Source: Inia geoffrensis
Taxonomy: Eukaryota > Chordata > Mammalia > Artiodactyla > Iniidae
Length of the DNA stretch: 64,000 nucleotides
Direction of reading: 5' to 3'
NCBI GenBank assembly: GCA_036417435.1
Contig: CM070904.1
Coordinates: forward strand, 46,073,908-46,137,907
Shown: positions 11,990 through 23,490 of the stretch, one piece after another
How positions within the stretch are numbered: position 1 is the first letter of the stretch
Layout of the letters: each line of letters opens with the position of its first letter
Notes under the pieces: generated by a model
Databases searched by the model: none
Told to the model about the DNA's origin: nothing
What the model saw: the letters and a program-made list of their open reading frames with translations, nothing else
Position numbers and translations under genes: made by a program

Positions 11990-12425
11990 AACTACTATTT
12001 TATTGCATGTGGCTATGTGCCCGATTAGGCAACAATATTTCTCAGGTCCCCTTGAGACCAAGATGGTCAATTAGACTTAAGTGGGAGTTGACGGATGGCA
12101 CTTCTGAGAAAACTTCTTTGGAACAGAGGGTTAATGAGCACCTTTTTACCACCACTTTCTTCCATTTCCTTCTTCCTGCCTAGATCTTAAACCCAATGGT
12201 TGATGAGCTATAGTTATTTGCACCTTGACCTTGAAGATGGAAGTTGAGTGCTGAGAATGTTGGAGCCAAACATTAAAGGTGTTTGCATCCTTGGTGGCAA
12301 TATGCAGCCTTCCCATCAGTCCTGGACTGCTTAACTCTCTACTTCTTTTGTGAGACGGTGATATAAACTTCAATTTTGTTTGCATGACTATGATTTTCTA
12401 TTTCTCTTACTAGCAGTTGGGCACA
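11990..12425 (+). repeat. Ancient interspersed repeat, family not named
   Basis: The order of phrases recalls a common old mammalian repeat with the layout 'tggccatgtg...ggccaatgggatgtgag...agtgatgtg', then a C/T-rich middle, then 'cagccctggactgcc...gagagagaaataaact...ttgtttaagccactg'. Here I see 'GGCTATGTGCCCGATTAGGC', 'TTAAGTGGGAGTTGACGGAT', 'CATCAGTCCTGGACTGCTTA' and 'GAGACGGTGATATAAACTTC' in that order. I recognise the pattern but cannot recall the family name with certainty. A minus-strand 79-codon frame inside is chance. Confidence 0.5.
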
Positions 12426-15400
12426 ATTATTGTATAGTGCAAGGCTTACTTAGGAATATTAACTAAAAATTGAGGAGATCCCATTGCAGCTTTTCTAACA
12501 GACATCTGTGTGGATGTTTAGCTGGGAATATGATGATGCAGAATAAGATGCCAAAGAGAACAAAGCAAGATTATGATGCCCAAGACCAGGAAGAAGCCTG
12601 AACAATGCTAGTATTCAGCCAAATGAGTAAAGCCAAAGAAATGGTATTGTATCAAATAAGATTATGACTTCACAAAGCTTAAACATTTAGTTATAATAAT
12701 AGATACGGATATATGTCTTTGAGCATATATTGATACATACACATTCACAGACACAAATTTAAAAATTGCATATTTTTGTGTATAGGTAGTGTCAAATCAA
12801 ATAGGCTCCTCAGTGATACTAAAACTGGGACACCATAGAACTATGAGCCCTTAGTTAAGTAGATTGATGTGTTCCCTCTTATAGGCCACTTGGCACCAAT
12901 GTTGGCCACTTGCTTTGCTTCTATAGACTTCTCAACAACAGCTATTCCCACACAATGAAAACTTTTCAAATGTTTCTATTGGCAATTGGATTGTGGCTTG
13001 TGAACAACTAGTGCCCCAGCTGTCATTTTTTTTAATTTATCATTTCAACATTTTTTTTCCTCTGTTAGCTCCTATTAGATGTAGGACCAGAAAAAAAAAT
13101 AATAGAACTTATCACTCAATTCTACAGAATCTCTGTTCCAAGTAACATGGATCCTTTCCAAACGGTGGGCTAAGTAGGCACACCTAAGTATTTCTTAATG
13201 CCTATGATGTGCTGTCTTTGTCTACACCCTGATTTTGTCCTCCCTCATTTATTCATTGTCACTTGAAGACAGCAAATCTAAGAGCTCTCTTGGCCCCTGA
13301 AAGTTTAACTTTTGCAATCTGCCAGAGCAGGTATCTATAATTTAATACAGATTAAGAAAAAGAGTAAGAAAGAAATGTTCTCAAATGGTTATGTGAGGAA
13401 ATATCATTAATACACAGGGATGATTTATAATCTAAAGCAGGTGCAATCAGCACACATTAACCAACAGGTCTACATAGGATGTAGACAACCAATTATACAA
13501 TTTAAAAATATTTTTGATTAATTATTATTACAGTTAGAGAGGATTTGTGGTAAATTCCTGCTTTAGTTTCCAAAGTCAGAGAAAGACTTCAGGTTCCAGC
13601 GAGGAACTCAAAATACGTGGTTGAAGTAAAGAGAGTATCATTAGTGTATGTGGGTTGGAACATGAAGAAAGAAGAGGAGGAGAAAGAAGAGTGTGTGTAA
13701 AGTTGCATTTCAAGCTGAGAGGATGAACTGAACAAATGTTGGCGATAAGCAAGGGAAAGCTGGCTAAAGACCACAGAATAATAAAGCAGCTAGACATAAT
13801 CAGCTGGCTAGTGGCCTACAGACTAGCATGTTTCAGCTACTTGAATATTTGCATCAGTTTCTAATGACTGGAATCAGAAATTCACACTTAGATATTTCTA
13901 AGTGAAAATGAACTAACACTACCTTAATGTCCTAATTATGTGGAGATGTTTAGGGAACATCTTGGTTTTGTAGTGCATTTTGCTGCTTTTATTCTAATAA
14001 CTAAATATATACTATTTTTGTATAATTGCCAAACGCTGGTAGATTAAAATTATTAAATAATTCTTCAAATGAATAGCTTGTCAATTAGTCAATAAAATGT
14101 TTTAACTTTTTTAATATAAAGAAGCTAATGCTTTCTTATCACTTATATTCCTTTTTCTCCTGGGAAAACAGAGTAATTATAATTTTTTTCTACTTCAGAA
14201 TCTGTCTCTTAGAAGTGTACCAATTGCATTCAAGTTCTTACTGTTTAATGTGTCCATTTTAAGTTATTTTCTGTATTTACCTTGCTGATGCTACCTAGTA
14301 CAGAATAGGTAGCTATCCTGTTGAAATAGAAATGTCCACACATTTCTAAAAATTTCTAAAAATGTAGACACATTTTTCCTTTCAGAAATGATTTCAAGCC
14401 TGATTTCAAGCCTGATAAAGAAAGAAAAAGATAAAGCCAGCAAAGCACTTGTCATTTTTTTGTAAGTACTGTACTTGTTTCTTTCAGGCATTTGGGAAAG
14501 AACTGAATATATATTATTTGATTTACTTTACTGTCTGTCGGAGTAAATTTGGTTTTGTGTATTTTAAACAGAGAGACTGAAATGACTTGATAAATAATAT
14601 CCATCAAAACAAATTGGAAACCACTTAAGATGTTGGTCTTTATATGAAGTCAAGATAGCTTTTCCATCCAAGTTGCTTGAGTGCTTCTGTTAAAAGTATG
14701 TAGAAGGGGGGAGATGAGGAAAAAGCAAAGCAAAGAAGTAGAAAGGTTTAAGTTGGAAATATGACTTTAAATATTGTTAGTGCCTTTCAAAACAGATACC
14801 TCAATCAGTAAGTTTCTGTTTGATAGTAACAGATGTCAACCTTTGGTCTGAAGTTAAAGCACTGTTGAAAAGCTCCATTGGCTAAATATGAAATTCCATT
14901 TGAAATAAACTTGTACATGTTATAATTGATTCAAACTGTTTGCTCAAAGGAGGTGCTCAATTTATGTACATTGGATTTCTTTATTACCATTCAGAAGAGT
15001 AATTAGGACTGTTACTCTTACTATTCAGCTTTAGAATATCAGTGAATCAGCTTTGAAATATACCATGGCAAATCTTTAACAGCAAGCAACACTGATTAAT
15101 AAGGAAGGAAAGGAATGGATATTGCCCCAGTAAAAGAAAAGGAAGATTTAGGAAGTTGGCAGAGAATTATCTAACTTGAAATTTGGCCAGGAAACAGCAC
15201 CTGACACCCACATCCTCCTTTGGCAATATGTTCTCTGCTCTTTTATCAATAATGGCCATGAACAGCTGTAACATTAGTTTTGTAGCTAAGTGATGAGAAG
15301 AGGATCGTTGAGACAGTGCACTGAATTCTACTCCCAAACTCCCTAATTATTTTTTAATGAAAATATCTCATTTCTCAACATTAGCCTATTTCGTGGAGGT

Positions 15401-16449
15401 CTGTGGGACTTAACTCATGTAATTGTTAAATTTTCTGCCCAGGCCCAGTAAATTAGACTAACTTGACTAATCCATATGTCTCAATAGTAATGATCATGTC
15501 TGATAAGAAGAACATGTATGATCAGGATTAGAGGGGACAAGGAAGTGAAAGGAAACTCAATCCTTTAGATTGAATCAGAGTAGAGCTTAAAGACAAACTA
15601 CCACTGTCTCTACAATCATCATCACAGCCACACCTCCCTTCATAACAATTCTATTTTCAGTGGTGGCAGTTTATCTCAGTGTGTTCTCTCGCCTAAATAA
15701 GCTCCCCTCCTGGGCACAGTCGTTCTACAAATTTCCATCTTAGATCTTCGCTGAACTTTTGACCATGAGCAGAATGCTAGATGGTACACTAGATGATGGC
15801 CACTAAATGATGACCACTCGAACACCAACTTGATGGACAGCATGCTTTTCTTTGCAAGAGCAAGTGTGGTTAATTTTTGCACACTGAGAAAATCACATTT
15901 TAAACGTCTTGTCTGTAGGCCATTTATAGATAATTTGAGAATAAGCACATTTCTCTAAGGCTGAAGACTTAAATAAATGTTAAGAGTGTACAGACAACTC
16001 ACATAACTGATACTACCCTGTGCAAGTAGAAATAGTCTCTACCCTTGATTATATCCCTTTCCACCCTATCTCCACTTTACCTCTCTTAACAAACAAAATA
16101 TATAACTTATGAAAAAAGGAGGAAGAGTCAGTGAAGGAGTAAAGAAAATAATGAAGTTATTCCAGCAGCTTATCCAAAAACGATACTTGTTATCTCTAGG
16201 TTGATATTATCAATGGACATTTTTAAGTCTTTGTCCTATTTGAACTCACAGTAGCATTAGGTAGTATTAATTGTTCTCTTTCTTTTGAAATTCTCTTTTC
16301 CCTTGGCTTTCATGAACAATATAGTCTTCTGCTGTACCACAACACCTATCCTTTTGACCCATTTATGTTAGTATTTACTAATTTCTCCTACTATTTTTAG
16401 ATATTAGATACTGGAAGTCCCCAAGATTTGGTCTTATTTCTCATCTTTT
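12426..16449. other. Repeat-poor, unrecognised DNA
   Basis: Four kilobases contain no gene, RNA or confidently named repeat. A 12-bp tandem duplication lies at 14390-14413 (GATTTCAAGCCT twice) and a possible deep vertebrate repeat at 15145-15345. A purine-rich patch near 13660-13700 creates serine-rich minus-strand frames that look spurious. Confidence 0.5.
15145..15345 (+). repeat. Possible ancient vertebrate interspersed repeat
   Basis: 'CTAACTTGAAATTTGGCCAG' followed at a similar distance by 'ATCAATAATGGCCATGAACAG' and 'GACAGTGCACTGAATTCTAC' echoes a widespread vertebrate repeat. That repeat reads roughly 'aatttggccaggacac...acacccctactc...gggatctttaatgacca...gacagtgc'. The match is patchy and from memory; it may be coincidence. 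Confidence 0.3.
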
Positions 16450-16931
16450 CACTATACAATCTCTTCTTTGGCAATCACATTCCCATCTGTGGTTTCATTT
16501 ACTTTTAATCTCTTTATCCAGAGCTCACTTCTGAGTTACAGACTCTTATCATCCTCTTCCTACATGGCAATTGAATTTGGATGTTTCAAAGGCAACTCAA
16601 TCTCATCATGTCCAAAATCAAGCTTAGTGTTTTCCTTAAATATCATGCCCTCTCCTAGCATTCTGTTTTCATGAATGGGACCACCATCCATCAAGTTAAG
16701 CAAACTAGAAATTCCAAGGTTTCAATTTGTCCTTCTTTACTTTCATACTAAATAAATTTCCATGTTCTTCATTTATATTTTCTAAATATCTCTCCATCCC
16801 AAACGCCACCACTGTGGTTAAAGTCTACCTCACTTGGACCGTTACAACAGATTTCATCTCATTTTCCCCTTCCCATCTTGACCACTTTGAATATGTTCTC
16901 ACACTGGGGTCAGGGTGATATAGTTTAAATA
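16450..16931 (+). repeat. L2-like repeat, 5' segment (split by a mariner MITE)
   Basis: This C/T-rich block has the phrase order of an old L2-class repeat, including 'TCACACTGGGGTCAGGGTGA', corresponding to the family's 'gcagccagagtgatc' region. It stops at the mariner MITE and appears to resume at 17012. The short frames at 16468-16918 are not supported as genes. Confidence 0.4.
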
Positions 16932-17011
16932 CTGGGTTGGCCAAAAAGTTCATTCAGTTTCTTCCATAACATCTTATGGAAAAACCCGAAAGAACTTTTT
17001 GGCCAATCCAA
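16932..17011. mobile_element. 80-bp mariner-derived palindromic MITE
   Basis: The element starts CTGGGTTGGCCAAAAAGTTC and ends GAACTTTTTGGCCAATCCAA, and the two halves are near-complementary over the whole length. It is flanked on both sides by TA (16930-16931 and 17012-17013), the target duplication of Tc1/mariner elements. The terminal sequence matches the cetartiodactyl mariner MITEs known from cattle and sheep, to my recollection. It carries no transposase and would have been mobilised in trans. It lies inside an L2-like repeat. Confidence 0.92.
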
Positions 17012-17520
17012 TATAAAGATATTTGTGTTATTCCTGAGCTAAAAATCTTCCATAGATTGCCCATTGTTCTTGAAATAAATATGCATTCAAGGTTCAACCC
17101 ATGACTCTCTCTCTAGGTAATTTTATACCATTCTTCACCTTTCATTCTATATTTCATCTATATTGGCTTCTTTAAGTCTAAAAATTCCACTTTGATCTTC
17201 CTACTCATGCCATTGCACCAGATCCACCCTGGAAAAATACCACTTTAAGCAAGTTAATGCCTTCTCATTCATGGTCTCAGCCCCATCTTCTCTCCTTGAG
17301 GTGAGCCTCGTCAATCACACAGCCTAGAAATAGACACACTATAATGTCCATAACTCAGTTATTTCCCTTTTATCACAATTATTATAATTTTTAATGTGTC
17401 CCCAATTAGATAATGAGCTCCACAGAATAATATTCATGTCTATTTGTATTCACTTGACTGATAATCCAGTGCCTGAAATATACATATTAGACACTCAAGA
17501 AGTGTTTTTAAATGTCTAAA
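17012..17520 (+). repeat. L2-like repeat, 3' segment
   Basis: It continues the repeat interrupted by the MITE. The 3' part is the clearest: 'TTAGATAATGAGCTCCACAG', 'ATAATATTCATGTCTATTTG', 'ATCCAGTGCCTGAAATATAC' and 'GACACTCAAGAAGTGTTTTT'. These parallel the L2 end 'agactgtgagctcc...cagggac...cagtgcctggcacatagtaggcgctcaataaatgttt'. Confidence 0.65.
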
Positions 17521-17689
17521 GAAAAGACCTGGTTTTATTCTGTATATCATCAAGCTGAATTGCATCACTATACTTGCTCCATATCACCTCTGTTCTTCCA
17601 CTTTTCCACGTCATAACTTTAATAGCATCTTTCTTCCAGTGTTGCCTCTACCATTTATGATCTATGAGGGACCACAACACAAGGTTAAG

Positions 17690-17905
17690 GATATGGTTTC
17701 TAAAGAAGTCTGCATGTTTCAAATGACTTGTCTACTTTCCTACCTTTGAGATATTTGGTAAGCTACTTAATTGCTCTGTGTTTTAGTTCCCTCATCTGAA
17801 AAAATGGGGATTAATAATATTGATTTATGAGATTATGTGAGGAGTAAATAAAACTGCCTATTTAAAGCCCTTAATGCATGCACAATACATATCAGCAAAT
17901 GTTCT
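17690..17905 (-). repeat. MIR SINE, nearly complete, antisense
   Basis: 'AGCTACTTAATTGCTCTGTG', 'CCCTCATCTGAAAAAATGGG', 'GATTATGTGAGGAGTAAATA' and 'AATACATATCAGCAAATGTT' follow the antisense MIR order throughout. It is one of the best preserved MIRs in the window. Confidence 0.9.
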
Positions 17906-19044
17906 CAATCAGATTTTTCATGTATTGAAAAATTTGAGGGAACATACAAGGTGATGCTGGTTATAGATGCTTTATTTTTGAGGGATCAGTCAGTGCAGAG
18001 AGTGCTGTAGTAGAAATTTGGAATCTGTCCAAAAACCTGATTTATGAAACTGACTTTTCTCAGTAATGGTGCAGCTTTCATAAAATCTAAGGGGAATACA
18101 GGAAAAAGACACTATCCCAGATCTTCAGACACTTCTAAAGGGAAAAATGGCAAAATACTGGTCAGCAATTCGTCTTTGGCATAAATGCTTAAAGCCTAAG
18201 CAGATGTTTTTAGTTCTACCCTTGCCTTGGTATTGACTTACAGTAAAAACTGTTTAATTGGTTTCTATAAAGAATATAATTATTCCGGAGTTGATTTTTA
18301 AAGAGGATATTCATTTTGATAAGGATTATTACAGTTGAAGAATTTTCTACTTCAAGTCAATATGTTTCTGGAAATTAACACAAAGTTTAGAGATAACCAG
18401 AATAAAAAGCAATTTATATAACAGTTAAATTATAATAAAAGATGATAAGTATTTTACATTTTTATCTGGTAGTTCTGAAAATTATTTGCTCTTCACAATT
18501 ATCTTGATTTTTGGGGTATATTTTGAATTGGTTATCATATTTAGTTTGCTCATGCACAGCATTATACACTGCAAGCTGAACATAGAGATATATAGGAAAA
18601 TACTTATTTTTTTAATTCTAAATTTAAATGGAACATAAATCTACTGCAGTCATCAGTTGATTATACAATCTTCCTTTATTTTTTATAGCAGAATTATAGC
18701 TGGAAGGCAGCTTCAAGTGTCTTTCCCAGAGGTAGAGATGATATGAAAAATAAAATAGTATGTGAACACTCTGACTGACTCCATTCAGTAAATTTGTCTC
18801 ATCCCAAATACACTTCTAGGCACCAGAAAGTTATAGTTTTAAACAAGGGTATATAGACAAGAATGAAAATAATCTCAAACTGGGGAAATATTTTGAATGA
18901 ATGTTAAAATATTCCTGTTGATTTACATCTATGCATATATAATAATTCCTAATAAACTGTATGAATGGCCAAGTAACGTGAACACTCAACTTCATTTTTA
19001 AGTGTGTATGCAAATTTTAAAACTGATATAATTTTAATTGAGCA
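17906..19044. other. Unrecognised DNA
   Basis: No gene or named repeat is supported. Around 18780-18850 the phrase 'TACACTTCTAGGCACCAGAA' faintly recalls an L2/MIR tail but is too short to call. Confidence 0.5.
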
Positions 19045-19255
19045 TATTGAAAACATTTGAAAAGATTATATTATTCCAAGTAGAGGACAGTGTTGGTAAA
19101 AATGTACATGGTACAACTACCAAGGAAGAATTGAAAGTATATATTCAATCATTTCGAATGTGAGCATGTTTTGAGCCAAACTTTTCCATTCTTAGAAATT
19201 TATATTGGGTATTTGTGTTAGTAGGAAAAATTTGTATAAGAAGGCTTATGTATTT
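19045..19255 (+). mobile_element. Old L1 ORF2 3' segment (part 1, split by another L1)
   Basis: Phrases match the C-terminal ORF2 region in sense orientation: 'AATGTACATGGTACAACTAC', 'CATTCTTAGAAATTTATATT'. The expected continuation ('attgcagcattgttt') is missing here but is found after the antisense L1 segment, at about 19985, so this is one element split in two. Confidence 0.65.
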
Positions 19256-19965
19256 ATTTTATTAATAACCTTTTTATTACATAACACTTTTAGATTTTGT
19301 TTGAAAAGTTACAAAAGATAGGGTTCCCATATACCCTACTTCCAGGTCTACTATTAACATCTTCCTTGGCCTGGAACATTTGTTGCAATTAATGAACCAA
19401 CACTGGTACACTGTGATTAACTAAAGTCTATACTTTATTCAGATATCCTTATTTTTTACGTAATGCCTCTCTTCTGTTCCAAAATTCCTTCCAAGTTACC
19501 ACAGTACATTTAGTCATCATGTCTCCTTAGGCTGTATCTCTTGGCTATGAGTTTCTCAGTCTTTCCTTATTTTTGATGGCTTTGGCAGTTTTGAGGTCCT
19601 GTGAAGGTATTTAGTAGAAAGATGTGAATTAAGATTTGTCTGATTTTTTTTTCATGATCAGACTAGAGTTATGTGTTTTTGAGAGGAAGACCACAGAGAT
19701 AAAGTGCCATTTTCATTACAAGGGTATATGCTATCAGCATAACTTATGACTATCAATGTTAAATGTGATCACCAAGATGAGGAACTGTCAGTCTGGTTTC
19801 TCTACTTTTCATACTGTGCTTTTTGGAAGGAAGTCACCATGTGCAACTCACTTCCTCGAGGGCAGAGTATCTACATAAATTATTTGGAATCCTTCTGTAC
19901 AAGAGATTTGTCTATTCTCTCCTATTCATTTATGTTTCTATAATTTACTTACATCAATATGGTCT
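19256..19965 (-). mobile_element. L1 3' UTR (L1MC/L1MD-type), antisense, inserted into older L1
   Basis: The characteristic antisense 3'-UTR series is well preserved: 'CCCATATACCCTACTTCCAG', 'TTAACTAAAGTCTATACTTT', 'ATTTAGTCATCATGTCTCCT', 'GACCACAGAGATAAAGTGCC', 'GAGTATCTACATAAATTATT'. It contains no coding part. The subfamily is inferred from memory. Plus-strand L1 sequence on both sides identifies it as an insertion. No convincing target duplication was seen. Confidence 0.8.
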
Positions 19966-20370
19966 CATGGAAGTTCTATTTTAATATTGTTTATAACGAC
20001 ACAATTTTGAAAGTACTTTAAATGTTCATCGTTAGTTGTTAAAGTATGAAATTATATGCAATGAAGTAATATGTAGCATACCTTATGTCAATATCAACAT
20101 ATATATTGACATGGAAATATATCCATATCCAAAAATGGCAAGATACTTATTTTTAGTATAGTTGAATTTTTATCAAATTAATTAATTAAATGAAAGTGTG
20201 TGAATGAATATGTGTGTATATATTTTTAAAAGTCTGAGATAAGAGAAAACCATAGGTTGAAAGGGATTATATCTAGATGTCTGGATTATGAAAGTGCTTT
20301 TTAATTTTCTGTTATATAGTTCCAAATGTTTCTGTTTGGACATTTTTCATACTGAATACTAATTCATTGT
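19966..20370 (+). mobile_element. Old L1 3' segment (part 2)
   Basis: It resumes with 'ATTGTTTATAACGACACAAT' and 'TTAAATGTTCATCGTTAG', then 'TATGCAATGAAGTAATATGT', which are the next phrases of the L1 ORF2/3'-UTR order after the segment ending at 19255. It fades into AT-rich sequence near 20370. Confidence 0.6.
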
Positions 20371-20524
20371 TTTTTGTCTTTAAATGTGGAATTCTGTTTT
20401 TAAGTGTGCATGATTATCCACCTCTGACTGCGTAGTTTTATTTTCTCCTCGTATAATAGATAGTGACAAGCAATCAGCTCATTCCATGTCTCTTTAAATG
20501 GATCTATGCACCCATGGAATAGAA

Positions 20525-20750
20525 AGAGCTACCATTTGTTACATGTAATGAGTGTTATGTCCTCTGTGTGCATCCTCTGACTTCATGATGTAAAAAGCTA
20601 TAAGAGATGTATCATCATCACCATCTCCATTACTGAGAAGTTCCTGAGACTTCTAGAACTTGTGAAGAGTCCCACAGTTAGTAAAGAGGAGTCGAGTTTT
20701 AAACAAAAACATGTTTAAATCCAAAGTTCATGTTTTTAATCATTATGTGA
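20525..20750 (+). repeat. MIR SINE
   Basis: The sense MIR order is visible: 'AGCTACCATTTGTTACATGT', 'TCATCATCACCATCTCCATT', 'AGAGTCCCACAGTTAGTAAA', 'CCAAAGTTCATGTTTTTAAT'. It has an 18-base insertion-like interruption near 20700. Confidence 0.75.
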
Positions 20751-22399
20751 TACGTAGGAACTTGCTCCTGTAAGTGTTATACAAACTACCTTCCACTCAC
20801 CAATTTAATACCACCTGCTTTCTCTTACTTATATCCTCCTTGGATCTTCAATTTCTTGGCTTTAAGCCTTATGTCAAAATATTCTCCTTCAGTCTTCCCT
20901 TATTTGATAACTCATCCAAATGACTCATCATTGTTTTTTCCCTTAAATTTTATATGTATTTATGATGATGTACTGACTTTTGAATCCACAAACTTGTAGT
21001 TATGAATTGGACAATATCTCTAACAAGTTTGGGCAGTACCAGGCCCATATTCTTATATGTCATGTTCATAAAAGCAGTGTCTGTTGCATTGGTTAGCTGT
21101 ATTTGTGATACATGTAGAGTTCTGCAATAGTTTTTAAGATTGATTCCATGGAAAGAGAAAACATAAGCCCCTGCTCTCAGAAAGACATAGTTTTTAAAAA
21201 ATGAGTTGCCCTTCAAGAAGAAATTCTGTTTTAATTAAGGGCTAATATGAGTTTGTCTGTGCATCTGAATATTTTAAAAAGTACATTAGAATCACAGACC
21301 TTGACACCTGGTGCAGTTGGGCCAAGAGCAAAAGTATCAACTGGAGCTGCATTTTATAATACTCTTTTATTTCAGTGAGTTTTTGCATTCATTTATTTTT
21401 CTATAATTTGATATCCTGAGGCCCTAGGAGTTGTGTATCTCAGTAATATTTAAGGATCCTATATTTACCTTATTTTTTAAAATATGTTTAAAATTTTAAT
21501 GTTCTTCAGTGGTTGTGATATAAGTTTTAGGTAATTACAGGAAGTGATAAAACATGGCTATTATAGGACATAGTTAAATTTCAAAAATAAAAATGGCAAT
21601 CAATTAATTAAAATCATAGCAAAATAGATAATTTTTTTATCCTTTTGGCCCTCTTTTTTTACTTTCCCCATTACAATAATCCAATGTTATATAACTCACA
21701 AATTGTGTAATACAAAACAATATTATATCTAATTTTGAGATATTTATTCATTTTCCTAGCTAAAGAGGTTATAAGAATCTTTTATTACTGAAAATGCTAC
21801 CTACGATGGGTTTGCTAACATTTTTATTCTGAACCCCATTCTTCAGGCTGTCAATGTTTTAAGGAGAGTAGGGGTATCTTAGGGTAATCTTTTGTATTAT
21901 TGATTTACTATTTATAATAAATGTGGCTATCAATCAATCATATTCCTCTAATTATGCTTTTTGACATTTAGACATTATGATAATTTTCAATACTTTGTGG
22001 AGAGGTTCTTTGAAAAGTGTTAAACTGTTGTGAACAATAAAGGGTAACAATTAGGCAAAGTTCCTATTGATCTCATTTAAAATTCAATCAGTTAAAGAAA
22101 TTTAAATGTGTATTAAATTTGGTAATGGGATGTTTATAAATGATACTCAACTTAGTAAAGAAATTTAACAACACAAAAACAACGCAAAACATGAAGTCCT
22201 TTAGGACAAATGCATAATAACACTGAAATTATAACAATTATCCCTTCAAATTGTGCCAAGAAAATGGCAGAATCCAACCTTCCACGTGGCAGCAAGAAGC
22301 AGGTTAGTTGCACATTTAACATTATATAGAAAGCATGTTAATAAGTTAGTTGCAAAATGGTATGAGCAGCACATCAGAAGGCATTTAGTCAATCACTGT
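20751..22399. other. Unrecognised DNA
   Basis: No gene or RNA is supported. The piece 20770-20930 is C/T-rich and may be a very old L2 fragment ('AAGCCTTATGTCAAAATATT...AGTCTTCCCTTA'). The minus-strand frame at 20950-21216 (88 codons) has no recognisable motif. Confidence 0.45.
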
Positions 22400-22525
22400 C
22401 AAACAATAAACTACTGTTGTTCAGAACTAAGCTAAGAATTTTGACATTCATCTCATTTAATCCTCATGACAACTAAGGGAGGTAAACAGTGCTATCTTCA
22501 CTTTACAAATGGAAAAAAAAAAAAA
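22400..22525 (+). repeat. MIR SINE fragment ending in A-run
   Basis: 'CATCTCATTTAATCCTCATG', 'ACAACTAAGGGAGGTAAACA' and 'CACTTTACAAATGG' are central MIR phrases. An A14 run follows directly and is not part of MIR. Confidence 0.85.
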
Positions 22526-23295
22526 ACTATGTAAAAAATGGATAAAAGTATTAAGGAAATAGATGTAGGCAGATAACTTAAAGATAAAGGACCCTCTTAG
22601 GCAAAGATTACTAAACTAGTATAAAAGGAAGTATCCTTTTTTTTTCAAATGTAGGGGATTTTATCATCAGAAATTTATATAGGTAAAAACCAGCAATTAC
22701 TATTCAAGAGCAAGTCTTCCAAGAGGTAAAGATCACAAGCCTCTATGAAGTCTCCTGAAAAGTTGTTATGTATTTTTACCTCCAGGCTAAGACTGTATGT
22801 GGTCACAAGATGTTTAAAAACAAATGAGTCACATCACTGAGTAAGAAGTTTCATTGATTACAAAATTTTTAATGCTCCAAAGCATGTCACTTTGGGCCCC
22901 TTCCTCAGCACCCACTGTCACATAATTGCTCTACTGAAGTTTTTCTGTGTGTGCTGTTACTTCAGGGAATGAAAACAAATGAAGTGGAAATGCACTGATG
23001 GCTCTAGTTGGTGAAGAGGTTAAATGAACTGGCTCTGCACTTTGCAGCTACAGAAGGCAATGGCTTCCACATCAGATAGTTCTGCTAAATAGATCTACGT
23101 CACAGGAAGTGAAAATACTTGACTCTTTGGGGATTCTAGGGCCAGAAGGAAATATAAATATTGTTTTCATCAATTATGTACAAATAACCTTACTAGTTTT
23201 AATAATCAGGAGAGTTAAGGAGGGAGTGATAGGTTTGGTGAAGATAAGCATACCCTTTAAAAGTGTATATGATTTTTCTAAGAATTATCATGTTT
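22526..23295. other. Unrecognised DNA
   Basis: No gene, RNA or named repeat is supported here; the 62-codon frame at 23109 lacks any motif. Confidence 0.5.
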
Positions 23296-23490
23296 AGGAT
23301 TGCCATATTTAGCAAATAAAACTACAAGATACCCAGCTAAATTAGAATTGCAGATAAACAATGATTTTTTTTTTTTTTTTTTAGTATAAGTATGCCCAAA
23401 ATATTGCATGGTATATACTGATATTTTTCAATTGTTTTTCATCTGAAATTCAAATATCTGGGGATTCTATATTTTATTTGTCAACCCTAC
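23296..23490. mobile_element. Palindromic MITE-like DNA element with T-run
   Basis: The 5' arm (AGGATTGCCATATTTAGCAA..., then GATACCCAGCTAAATTAGAA) and the 3' arm (...ATTTTATTTGTCAACCCTAC) are diverged reverse complements over roughly 90 bases each, meeting near 23410. The pattern matches an old palindromic repeat found throughout mammals (terminal 'agggttgccagatttagcaaataaaa'), though I cannot recall its name. An 18-T run in the 5' arm is probably secondary expansion. No coding sequence is present. Confidence 0.8.
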
